From Amoebophrya sp. A120 (Eukaryota; Sar; Dinophyceae; Syndiniales; Amoebophryaceae), in assembly GCA_905178155.1 (NCBI GenBank), contig CAJINV010000008.1:2356001-2420000 (forward strand): DNA of 64,000 bases, written 5' to 3'. Under the pieces are notes generated by a model. That model made no database searches, was not told the origin of the DNA, and worked only from the letters and a program-made list of their open reading frames with translations. A program made the translations under genes and the position numbers. Below are positions 21,447-32,725 of the stretch, one piece after another. Position 1 is the first letter of the stretch; each line of letters begins with the position of its first letter.

Positions 21447-24400
21447 ATGGGCCAGTACAACAAGGCCACGAGTCTCTTCTGGAAGATGATCTTCCTCTGG
21501 AGCTTTCTCGTTTTCCGAGTTGCAAGGTGTTTCCAGGCTGTCGGGCCTGTTGCAGCGGATGGACCTTCGACGATTTCGGGATCAGGAAGCAGACCATTGT
21601 CTCCAACGAGTACTTCAGTTCCTCTTGGCGATGACAGCGAAGGCGGGGGCAGTCCCGCGTCAGCCGCTGCATCTTCGACAGGTTCTTGCGCTCCCACGTG
21701 CGCAATCTGCCTGCTGCCTCTCGACCGGAGGAAAAGGTTCCTGGAAAGCGAGTGCAGGGGTTGCTCGATGACGATGGCCATGGCTAGGGCATCTGCCTCG
21801 GAAGTGCAAATGGCCAGAGGCATGATTTCATCTAGTTCCGCTGTAACACGATCAGATACTGGCGCGCCAGTCAGCTTTCTGGCGGGCTTCGTATCCGAAG
21901 ACCGGTGGGAGCAACAACAGCAGCAAAGTGTGTCGCGACATGAAGTGCCACGACACCAGCGTGACCGGGCATTTCCGTTGCAGACGCGACAATGGCTTCA
22001 TGCCTTCCTGGACACCGTTGCGCCGCTGGACCGGAGCAGGAGGGCCAACGCTTTGCCGACGGACACAGCCGAAGATATCGATAATTTTCCCGGCGGTGCT
22101 CCTGGTACTACCGGCAGCAGGAGCAGTTCTGATCGAACCACAATTACTGCTAGTGGTGCTTCGTCCTCCTCGGGCGCCAACGGCGCGTCCGCTGCGACTT
22201 CCTCTTCCCCAGAGGCTGGTACAGGACCTGCAAGCGAGATCAGGGACGGAGTGGTTCCCGAGACGAACGACAATCCAGTTCCTGAGGACCGGTCACGACC
22301 AAATGGCGCTGCAGATGGGAACACGAATGGTCAGGGAGAAGAAGCAGCTGTCATCGGCGTCGACAACATCGAGGACGAAGAAAACGATCGGATGATCATC
22401 CGTGGAGTGGCCTGCGGGGCAAGAAATAACGGACCACCGTCAGCGAAAGGCCTGGCGACAGCGTCCTCGTCCTCTTCTAGTACCCAGCGGGCTGCAATAC
22501 AACCCGATCCGCCCAACCTGCACTGCAAAACCCACGCCTTCCACACGGACTGCATTTGGCGCTGGATCCGACAGGAGCTGAATTCCGGCTTCCCGCTATC
22601 GTAAGGAAAAATCCCCCCTCCCCACATTGAAATCGTATCCTTCTGAAAATTTGTGATGCGCATTTGTTACCTCAAATCCTGTCTGTCCTGCAAGAAGGCA
22701 AGTCCAGAGAGCGCCCCGCATTTTGCAGGCGGTTTGTGATGCTGTTGGGCTTAGAGCATACGCGTTTGCCTCCATGCTAGGCGCCTACGTCAAAACCTCT
22801 CGGCTGAGGCTCAGCCTATGCCTGCAGTCCTCTACTGGAAGACAAATCTGATTTGTGTACGGAAAGCCAGCGTCAGAAACTTCGTTTTCGATATGGGGAG
22901 GGGGATTTTTCCTCTTGATACCCGCCCCGGTGTCCGGTATGCCGCAGCTCGATCCCGCGCGGAACCTGCATTCACGTGCGGGACCTGTTCTGGGATCTCG
23001 CGAAGAAGGGCGAGCTGCCGCGGGAGTGCCTGTCCGACGAGGAAAAACGAGTGCTGAACCAATCAGAAGCACGGGCGAGAAACAGCTACCGCTGCTACAA
23101 CATCGACGTGCGCTTCCGTACGGGCTTCCTGGAAACGCTAGACCGTGCCATGCGGACTCGCGTTGCGGCTGCACAGAGAGGGCAACAGCGGGCGGGCAAT
23201 GGAGGCAGTGGTGGAGTTGGGCTTCACGTAGGAAACAACCAGAACAGCCCAGCAGCCGTCGCGCGGCGAGAACGACTGGCGGAGAGAGGACAAGCAACTG
23301 CTGAGTATGTCCCTCTAACCACGAGCACCGATCCACGCGAGCAGCCGTCGCGGACTGCGCACGAGCAGGCAGTGCGGGACCGCATTGCTCGCGAACAACA
23401 GGCCGACGACGAATTCTATGCGTGTTTGTGGGTAGTGTTCTGTGGCCTTTGCGAGCCCATATGGAACGGCTCCTGGTGCCCCGGGCCACCTGGTAGTTCA
23501 GGAAACTACGATGCAGTCGGAAACGACAGCGCCGCAGCTGCGACCCCGGGGCAGCTGGAACCACAAATAGAACGAAGCCAAGTTACCGGAGCCGAAATCA
23601 CGGCAGGAGCTCCTTCTGGCACCAATCGGCCAGGAGGACGAGGAAGTGCCCGGGTATCTTCATCGGGTGCGACGCGCAGCAATGCGACAGGTGCGCGCGC
23701 CTTACTTGGAGGTGGAAATAACAATAATTCCGACGGAGAACAAGTAGAGGTAGACCAAGACCACGACGAAGATGACCCGAACTCCCGCACGGCCATCGTC
23801 CGTCGGGGGTGTTCCAGGTGTTGCGAGAAGCTCGCCCGGTGCGCCACTTTTATGAGCGAGCGCGTCGAGCTTGCGGGCGCAGTGTGCGGAAAGGTGGGGG
23901 AGTTTTTCGGAATGTTGCTCCTCGTTTTTGCAATGAACCCGTGCTGTTGGTGTTTCGCGATCCTCGGAGCTATCATCTACGTGGGGCAGGAACAGTCCCG
24001 GGAGCACGCACGGATGCTGCAGGACCGGGAACACTGTCTGAACGTGATTTGGCCGAACTACACTGTCTTTCCCGTGGCGCTGAATTCGGATGATAGCGAC
24101 TACCTGTTCGGGGGCTGTAGCGACATTCCGGCGAGCGACTGCCCGCCCGTGAAATACTTTGTGAATAAGGACAGCTTTTTGCTCCGGGAGATCAAACAAG
24201 CGGCCGGGGTTGCATCTACATCTAGACCTGACAATGCAAATCATGCACTTGTTGCTGAAGATGTTGTAGTTGCCAGAGATCATGAACATGATGATCTTGC
24301 AGCGGCACACGAAGCAGCAGAGCGCCGACACCCTCAGCGAGAGCATGAGCAGAAGGACGGCGTCGTGGTAATTGACGATGACGACTATGACAGTACAAAT

Positions 24401-24820
24401 GCACGCCGGCGACGCTTCTACCACTACGTGAGCAACGAGCAGGCAATGAGAAATTTGCTCCAGCACATGCAACACGATACAAACTGGAGTGACCAGCGAA
24501 TATTAGACTTTCTCCAAAAAGTCTCCGCGCAAGAGCTGCTACTCTACTGCTTCGGCAAGCCAACCGAAAGTGCGTTCGAGGAGCTGCTCACACGAGGGGC
24601 GCTGAAGCAGCGGCGGCTGCGGAACCGGGGCAGAACGAGAGTTCGCAACAGTTATACCGACAGCGACGTCGCGCGCGTGCATGACAAGATAGAAGACATC
24701 ATCATCGACGAAGAGGCGACGCGGCAGTTACAGGAGAGAACAGACTACAACACTGGCGTTCCAGTAGCCAGTCTGCTCAGAAGACGACCGACGGCAGGCA
24801 CAAGGAGTGCTGGTGCTTAA
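21447..24820 (+). CDS. membrane RING-H2 E3 ubiquitin ligase-like protein
   Basis: Exons 21447-22591 and 22921-24820 sum to 3045 nt (1014 residues). An N-terminal hydrophobic segment (MIFLWSFLVFRVARCFQ) looks like a signal or anchor. The RING-H2 ligands are C85-x2-C88 (CAIC), then after about 270 residues of Ser/Gly/Asn-rich sequence C360-x2-H363-x2-H366-x2-C369 (CKTHAFHTDC), and finally CPVC just beyond the introner. The zinc site is therefore complete only after removal of the 324-bp element at 22597-22920. A second hydrophobic segment (FFGMLLLVFAMNPCCWCFAI) lies near residue 715, and the C terminus is Arg-rich. RING-H2 proteins transfer ubiquitin from E2 to substrate; a membrane location is inferred. 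The RING insertion is unusually long. Confidence 0.85.
22597..22920. mobile_element. introner element, GGAAAAATCCCCCCTCCCC family
   Basis: 324 bp, the longest found. Ends TATCGTAAGGAAAAATCCCC and GGGGATTTTTCCTCTTGATA form the inverted repeat. Target-site duplication CCCGC at 22592-22596 and 22921-22925. It contains TTGTGATGC twice. Excision rejoins the RING domain just before CPVC. Confidence 0.92.
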
Positions 24821-26485
24821 ACTTAGAAGCGACTCCCTCGATGTAAATGTAATCCCTCGAAGATCGTTCAGCAGCGATGGCACACGAAGCCAGCTCAGAG
24901 CTTCGTCTACGCTTTCTGTGACGCTCGGAAGATACGACTGGTGCGAAGTCGTGAAACGTATCGAAGTGTATAGTAGTACGTAAAAGAATGATAATGATTA
25001 TGCATTCACCTGCTAAAGGCACCAATACCAAATAAGTACTTTGATTTAGTAGTATGTTTGCCAACACGCACCCTCCTCCCTTTGTCTGAGAAACGACGAT
25101 CAGTCTTCTGATTTTCCATTTCCAAATCAAATGACGCGAAAATAAAGAGAAAGAATCTGAGCACTGGTAGAGAAATTGAAATGCTTCCATAGATTTTGCT
25201 GATTCGATGTCCATGTTATGGCTGTCGAAAAAATGTATCAAGAGAAAACCCCAGAGCAGATACAGTTTGAATTTCATCTACGCTTTACCTTCTCACGGGA
25301 GAGTGCTACAAATTTTAGCACGATTCTTTATTCAGGGCGGGTCCTAAGTGGTACCATCATGCGCATCTCCATTTGTGGTTCGTCATTGTCTTTGAGGTTG
25401 ATGGGACCTAGAAGACACCGAGCGATTATCTCTGTCTTGCTTTCCGTAATTCTGCTGATGGAGGAGCGAAAGTAGAAGTAGTGTCAACAAGGATGTAGCG
25501 AAACTTTCGTCCGAGCGGCTTTTGTAGAACCAGTCCGGTGAGGGGAATGAAGTTGCTGCAACTTCGAGAAGAAGTAAAGGCAAATCGAAGGTGTCTTTTT
25601 TTTGCAGGCGGGAAGTGACGTCCGCCTCCGGTATGTTTCCGTTTGCGAGAGGAACTTATTTAGATGCAGTGCGAGCACGTGCAAGAGCTCTAGTCCTAGC
25701 TGATTTTAAACGGGCTTGCCTACAGTCTACCAGCATTCAACAGACTGAACATCCATCAATCATGCGTCCCTCGTAGTTCATCTTCTTGCTCCTCACAGCG
25801 GTGGTCAGAAGCGGTCGCGGGCGGTATCTGCATCCCATACCACTCAATGCTTGCCACGGGCGCTACACACTGTCTCAGCAGCTTTTTGTCTTAGCACGGT
25901 GGTGAAAGCGCGCGCCGGGTACCATATCACCGAGCCTTTTCGTTTAGTTTTCGCGATCACAACGTGCGAGGAGAAGTCAGCTGAGTACTTAACTCGAGCA
26001 CGAACAGCTGCTTTCCGCGAGGCGTGGAGTTGTTGAGCTTGTGGCTGCGACGCGGTGCCTTTGTGTTTGCTGCAGCAAGTCCTCCTGCGGTCAAGTGCAA
26101 AAGATGCAGATGAAAAAGTGTGTCCTGCGGGTCCACGTCTTGGTCGAAGAGGGCAGGGACGGTGCCATGTAGAAGATCTCGTGGATAGAATACGACGGTA
26201 CTAGCCGACCTGGTGCGGGAACCCGCATTCTGTGGCAGTTTTGGCGGGTTTTGTACCCACACACGACGGACCAGAAGCAAAAGCTTTTCCTGGAGGTCTC
26301 ATCCTGCGCTCTTCGTTTTCAATAAGTTTGCTGCAGGCCAGAATCACTACCACCGTCAAGGAAGAAGGAGCTTTTTTGACTGCAACGGCGGCTAACTGTA
26401 CCTGCGGCCAACAAGGTCATCAACTGTTTGATTCCATTCTGTTGTCCGCGACTTCCTTGTTTGTCGCTCCACATCTGTCGCTGCC
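24821..26485. other. intergenic, no gene seen
   Basis: 1.66 kb. No convincing + strand exon. A 108-codon minus-strand ORF (25957-26280) has plausible composition but no domain or clear start. Confidence 0.4.
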
Positions 26486-28645
26486 ATGTCGCTTCTTGGT
26501 GGGGGCTCCGGGCCCTCAAGCGGCCCGCCCTCGTCCTCTGTACACACACTACTCCGCGAGCGGCGGAACTGGCTGATAAATATGCTGTACATAAGGCACG
26601 AGTTTGACGATTGCAAGGAGCTCATCGAGGAACAGCTTAAAGAATGCCAGGTGAGGGGAAGATACGTTCATCATCATGATCATCATCAAATCATCATTTT
26701 CAACCTTCGTATGTCTATGTCTGTGTTCTGTATCTTGTTTTCTGCATTGTAGTATGAAATACAACGCCGCCGCATAGGCATCTGTAGACCAGTTATCCAG
26801 TTCCAGGAGGACATTTTTTATTCTCTTGCAAAAGGAACAAAACTATACTTAACCGTGCTACTCACAGGGCATGTGCGAATTCGCGATCTACGTGAAAGCG
26901 CTGATCCACCGGCAAGAGGGCAAGATCCAGGAATCGCTCGCGCTGTTCCAGGCGGTCACGTGCCTGAATCCGCACAACGTCTTGAATTTGAAGCAGGTCG
27001 GCAGGTCACTGTACCTACTTGGCAACCACAAAGCCGCCATCGACGTCTACGATGAAGCGCAGATTCTGTCGCCCGATGACTGGGAGATATGGCACAACAA
27101 GGGGCTGTGCTACATGTATTGAGAATTCAAGTCGTCTTGAGTGAAGGAGATTAGACTTGTTGTTGTTTGCGACTCTGCAGCGTTCCAGTTGCATAAGTAG
27201 TGTGAGCAAGAAGCTGGCAGTTCCAGTTGCATATACACTTGGTCTTGGTGTTGGTCGTGCTGTGGTCATCAGAAATATTGTACGCAACAGATCCTCCGTC
27301 ATCTCTCTTCGCAAGGTACCTCCGTTCCTACGACGACGCGGTAGACGCTTTTGAGAAGGCGAACGAGATGCAGCGGCACGACGTCACCTTCCTGCAGCTC
27401 GGCAAGGTTTTCGTGCTTCGCGAGGAGTACAAGAAGGCCATCGACGTGTACCAAGAGGCGTTGGAATTTTCCCCGGAGAACCCAGAGATTCTGACCACGA
27501 TGGGAATTCTGTACCTCCGCATGGGCGAATCCCTCACCGCGTTCGACCACCTGGGGAACAGCTTGACGCACAACCCACGCAATCCGAAGACGATTCTGGC
27601 CGCGGGGAGCATCATTCAGGACCACGCGGACATGGACGTAGCCCTGGTGAAATACCGCGTCGCCGCATATGCACTGCAAGAATGTCTGGGTCTGGAAGAA
27701 TGCCAGACTTGTCATGCAGGTTTTACATGACGATGACCCATGAGGTCTGGTATGTAGGACATAGCATGGCAGATTCTGTGAAAGTTCTGCCATGCCTACT
27801 CTGCATGAGAAACTGCCTCTTGATTAGGTCAAAAGTGGGCATCTTTTGGCAATCATGCAACACAGGTTTTTACATGATTCGGATTTAGCATGACAAGTTG
27901 CTTTGTCCCAGACCCAGACATTTTTGCATTTGATACCGCGGTGCACACCCCCAACAGCGCACAGCTCTGGAACAACATCGGCATGTGCTTCTTCGGAAAG
28001 CAGAAATACGTCGCCTCAATCGCGTGTTTGAAGCGAGCGCTGTATTTGTTTTTTGTTGTTTTTCATTTTCTTCGAGGACTTACCAACAGAATAAAGGTCC
28101 TTCGCTCATCAAGTACACTATCCTCCTACAACGCAACTCCTGCTGGTGCTTGTTCCAGTGCAAAAGAAAAGTAGAAGTACAATGGCAGCCTCGTCAGGAT
28201 TCTTTTTCTTGCTATCACAATACACTGATTCTGATATATTCAAGAACAAAAACGCACACGCAGGTACCTCGATCCCTTCGAGTGGATAATAAGTTACAAC
28301 CTCGGGCTGGTTCACCTGAATACCGGGCAGTACGCATCGGCGTTCCACTACTTCAGTTCCTCTATCAACCTCAAACCGGACTTCCCCTCGTCCTACATGT
28401 ACTTGGCAATCACGTTGTCGCGGCTAGACGACTTCACGAACTCGTGCGCGGCCTACGAGAAAGCGATCGAGATGGAGGGCAACGACTGCGTGTTCCAGCT
28501 GAATTTCGCGATCACGCTGTTCAACCACGGGGACCTGGTGGAAGCGAAGAAACAGTTCTTGCACTGCAAGGAAATGCTCGTGGAGGAAGACGCTGATCAA
28601 GAGGTGCTGGACATGAAAGCAACCTTGGAGCAGTTGCTGGTGTGA
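26486..28645 (+). CDS. BBS4: BBS4, BBSome TPR subunit
   Basis: Exons 26486-26650, 26868-27115, 27316-27662, 27936-28041 and 28264-28645 sum to 1248 nt (415 residues; human BBS4 is about 519 and longer at the C terminus). Near-continuous tetratricopeptide repeats follow the BBS4 order: [123 protein letters not shown]4 is a TPR subunit of the BBSome, which carries membrane proteins in cilia and flagella. Four introns are GT-AG; the fifth is an introner (27667-27935) whose removal leaves the TPR spacing equal to the animal protein. The disordered C-terminal tail of animal BBS4 is missing. The family call is strong. Confidence 0.95.
27667..27935. mobile_element. introner element, TGTCTGGGTCTGGAA family
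   Basis: 269 bp. The inverted ends carry AATGTCTGGGTCTGG and CCCAGACCCAGACATT. Flanked by CCGC at 27663-27666 and 27936-27939. It contains TTGTCATGC and GCATGACAA. Excision with one CCGC restores BBS4 with no length change in the TPR. Confidence 0.88.
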
Positions 28646-29269
28646 TGACTACTGGTGGATACATTCATTATCCGTGGCAAGCACCAAAAAGCCGACCACT
28701 GAAGACGGTGATCATGCTCAGTCGCTGCAATAGCTACAAGATGGCCGGGGCGGAATTTTCGGAAGGTAGACAAAGAGGTTGCGGCGTGCCATGAAAATAA
28801 AAGCTGCAGTGCAAAGAGAGCGTACTGGTCGTGCTCCTGCGTCACTGTTCATCAAAAGAGGTCCAAATGACTGGAACTTTATTCATTGAGTCCCGCTCCC
28901 GGCGCATCTACTGACGCAGGCTGTTCTTTGGTAGGGGCACTCGCACTAATGTACAGTCGATCGTGGTGCTCGTCCTTCTCAATCCGGTGGTCCGATTTCT
29001 GACGCATCATCGAAGCCGCTGGATCTGCGGCTTTCGAGAAAAAGGCAACAGCTCAACTTCGATCTTCCGACGTGCCGAAATGTTGAATTTTCGATTTTTT
29101 TTCCCATGTTTCCAGGCTTGCAGATTATGTTTCACACCTACATCGGTCTGCTCGCTCTGGATAGAACATTTATCAATTGTTGTGTCTGTAAATTATCCTT
29201 TGTTTCGCACTCACATGCGCAGCAGGCTCTAACTAACTGCTGCTGCTTACTGCGACAAAATCAAATAAA
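28646..29269. other. intergenic, no gene seen
   Basis: About 620 bp. Short ORFs only, with T-rich tracts. Confidence 0.4.
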
Positions 29270-31874
29270 ATGTTTCGCATGTGGTTAAGTTCTTCTCCCT
29301 GCGCAGCGGCAGCCCCTTGTGTTAGTGGAATGAGTTCTTCTTTGCCCATTATCCGAGGAGCCACTGCGCCTGCTCGTGGTTATTGTACCAATAATCTGTT
29401 TTTTCAAGAGTTTCTTGCGCAGTTCCGGCGGTGTGCAACAAGTATCGTTTGTCTAAATTCAAACCTTCGTTTCATCATTTTTGTCATATCGAGTATTATT
29501 TTTGTGGTTTCATCCGTCCAAGCTGTCAGTCTGCGTTCTTTGCCCGAACAAGCCGGCGAAGCAGTCTATCGAAAGGATACAGCTAGAACCGGCTCCGATC
29601 CGGATTCCTCGCTCGCTCCTCAGCACCTTCCCGGGCAATGCGAAGAAGAGACAGCAGCTGCACCTGCTAGTACGTCCAACTACCCGTCGGTCCTGCCGAC
29701 CATTTCCGCCCACCTACCATCGGGGAAGCAAGTTCAGACAGATTTGGTATTTTCCGACCAGTACGTGCTGTCCGTGCACCAGCGCTTGGCAGAAGCTGCC
29801 GGCTTGAGGCGCGGCCAAAGGCTGCAACTGTTTTCGCAGAGTAACAACCACGTGTACCAGGATGCCGACAGGGTGTGCCTGCTGTTCGAACCCGCGGAGG
29901 AGACGGAGCTGGTTTTGCCAGGTAACGGCAATCCCAGCGGAGTCCAGAAAGAGCGAGTTGTTTCCAACACAGCGGTATGCATTGCAAATATGTCTGGGTC
30001 TGGAAACTTGTATTGCTGGCTGCGAAAGAGAAAGACGAGGACGCCTCATTTGACTGGTAAGCATGACAAGTTTCGGAGGTGCTACAGTCTTGGCTTTTCT
30101 GCATGACAAAGTGAGCTTCTGCATGACAGAAAAGTGGGGCTTTTGGGTAATGTGCCTGACAGACTTGAGAGTCATGTCCGACAAGCATGACAAACCTTTA
30201 GATCTTTCCAGACCCAGACACTTTTGCATTTGATATGCGGATTGCGCAATCGATTTCCCGAGTCCACACGCTTTGGTCATGGAAGACTATGAAGATCAAG
30301 ATGCAGAACAAGCGGAAGGCTTGGGGAGTGCACTCGAGGAAAACAAGCCGACCACATCTTCGAACAGCTTGTTTCCGCGGGACCAACACCCGGCGCCGGC
30401 GCTACAAAGTTTTGCGGAAAAGCAACGCAGGCGCGCACTTGCATTTCTGGCCGGAGGTCCTTCTCCCGCCAAAAAACAACCGAAAAAAGTGTCTATCGTT
30501 ATAGCAGAGACTCTGGACGAGGATCGAGAGCTGCAGCGTTCATCAGGATATTTGGCTTCGTCGTCGGGAATGACTGATAAAAGCCGTGTGGTCCCAGCAA
30601 CAACATCTTGTCCACCTACTTCAGCCTCAACTACCCCGAAAGCCCCCAGAATTCCTGGCTACATCACCGCACTCCCCCGCGTCGGCGCAACAATCGACCC
30701 GGAAAGCTGCGGGGTCCACCAGACTCTTCCGCACGAACCGGCAGTGCGTTTGAGGAAAGTGAGTATCAAGCCTCGAGATTTCACCGCGGTCGTTTCCGAA
30801 GACCGCATCTTGCGTACCGAGAAGGATCCGAGGGTGCGCTGGGTCCGTGCGGTGGAACTTGGCCGCGAAGACATTGCGAGGGAAATCTTCGAAGCCTTGG
30901 ACTCTTCCTTCGTAGAGGTAGAGGAGTCGCAAGATGTGGTAGGTGGAACTGACCGAAAGCTAAAGCGAGGCTCTTCGATTTGCGTCGGCACAGCTGCAAG
31001 GGACTGCACGACCGGAAGCAGTGGCAGCGCATCTTCAACGGCACCACCCGCGGCCACGTCCTCAGGCGGTCCCCGCTGGACTCAAGCCTTGGAAGACCGG
31101 CACGGGCATGCGCTGCAAACACTTCTGCAGTGCGGGGCATTTGCAGATGCGCCATTGCCGTACTTGCTCGCCACATCCGTCTACGCGGACGAGGATGATG
31201 CGATGGAGGTGGTGGACAACGAGGACGTCGGTGCAGCAGCTACGAGTTCAACTACTATGTCTCACACTTCCCGGCGCCGGACAAACACCTACTTCAGTCT
31301 CCGCTCGCAGGAAGAGCTGTTTCTCATGGAACTAGTCCGAGGAAACACGGCCGGGGTGGGTATGATTTTCCAAATCATCACGCCAAAGCATATCCATTAC
31401 CTGCTCAACCTGAACCTCTACGCCGCCGCAGACCACCGTCTTGTTCTGCACAAGGATGTGCAAACTCTGGGCGACGCCCCGGCCATGTGCGTCGCGGCCT
31501 TTTGCGGGCATCGAGATTTGGTGCAGTTCCTCTTGCAGTATGGCGGTAGGCACGATGTTAGTTCCTGTTGGGGGCTGCAGCCACTGCACTACGCCGTGAT
31601 GCAGGCCTGGCCGCAAGTGGCCTACGTTCTGGCGGGCGCGAACGCCTGCATTTACAACAGCGACAATCTTTGGAACAGCTCGCCCTTAGATTTCGCGAAG
31701 AGGGGCGCTGCACCGCTGGCTGAAACAGCAGATAGGAGGACCGTCGCCAGAGCAGACGAAAGGCACAGTTTGTGCCAATTGCTGCTGTCCGAGGGAGCGG
31801 GTACACCGGTGGGGGCAGCGAGTAGGAGCAACGACGCAGATACGAGTCTTGCCGCCAACTTTTTTCCAAGTTGA
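29270..31874 (+). CDS. ankyrin-repeat protein with N-terminal signal-like segment and possible ubiquitin-like region
   Basis: Exons 29270-29971 and 30237-31874 sum to 2340 nt (779 residues) once the introner at 29976-30236 is removed. The N terminus has a hydrophobic stretch (FIIFVISSIIFVVSSVQA) resembling a signal peptide or anchor. Around residues 145-200 a segment (VLSVHQRLAEAAGLRRGQRL) recalls the ubiquitin-like VxxLKQRLxxxxGxPRxxQRL pattern seen ahead of ankyrin repeats in dinoflagellate proteins. The C-terminal part contains ankyrin-like units: HALQTLLQCGAFADAPL, APAMCVAAFCGHRDLVQFLL and LQPLHYAVMQAWPQVAYVLA, preceded by a Ser/Thr/Ala-rich linker. Ankyrin repeats bind protein partners. 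Alternatively the ankyrin ORF is a separate gene starting at ATG 30279; the frame-restoring introner makes one gene more likely. Confidence 0.75.
29976..30236. mobile_element. introner element, TGTCTGGGTCTGGAA family, inverted copy
   Basis: 261 bp. Ends TATGCATTGCAAATATG and CACTTTTGCATTTGATAT with TGTCTGGGTCTGGAA inverted repeats. Duplication GCGG at 29972-29975 and 30237-30240. The interior is the reverse complement of the copy at 49224, so the two sit in opposite orientations. Confidence 0.88.
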
Positions 31875-32725
31875 CCTAGACCTTGCCGCGTTTCAACTAC
31901 ACCCGACATCGATTTATAATGCCTCAGTTCCCTCGGCGCGACAATGGCGGACTCCTGGTCCTGCCGCTGCGTTTTAGTATAGTAAATTATCTACCATAAT
32001 GAACAACTTCTGATTCATCTGTGTGGCTGAGGACGGGGTAGCGCAAGTGTGACGACTCCTTTTCTCTCGTCCAGATCGCGTCTGCAAACAGGACAAAATA
32101 ACGTTGGGCACTTAATATGTGGTAATGCTGGCACTCCCAGTTACACCGAAAACGTACAGAGACCAAGGCAACTTTATAAATATGTCCAACTTGCTTTGAT
32201 GCCGCTCTTCGGGATAGCGACGCGCGTAGCCTTGAAATTGATGCGCGTTGTTCATTTCCATTTGGTAGAAGTCGTGTGCAGGTGCAATTGTCCTGAGTAA
32301 GTAACAACCTTTTGAGTGCAAGCGTCGACGCAGAAGAGACACCTTTTCGCAGCTCGCGATCTAGATCTTCAGAATCAATCTATGATGCCGCCCTGCTCGT
32401 TTTTCGTATCGTTTTTATTCGACTTTTTCGAATGCTTACGAAGAGTAAGTCGTGCTCTTTCTATTTTTGCAGTCGAAGCAGTTGCTATCGAAGCTTTTTT
32501 TTCGTTTTCTTTGATTGTCTTTCTGCCCTGCCTCTGCCGAACTTTTTGGATGCAAGCGGAAGAGCAAGAGTCAGTATCAGTAAAAGAGTTCCCCAATTTC
32601 TGGCAGCCTGCCCCCGTGTAAGATTTCTACGTATCATGTCTTACTTTTGTTGACACGCCACTCGACGAACGTACTAGAGTCTAGGATAGTTTCGACGTCT
32701 ACTACCACGCGGTTGTTCAATCAAA
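31875..32725. other. intergenic, no gene seen
   Basis: About 850 bp. The overlapping T-rich ORFs at 32312-32653 encode Phe/Ser-rich peptides and look like AT-rich spacer. Confidence 0.4.

Noticed and set aside
22785-23564. 259-codon minus-strand ORF
   Set aside because: Overlaps the second exon of the RING-H2 gene and part of its introner; no domain.
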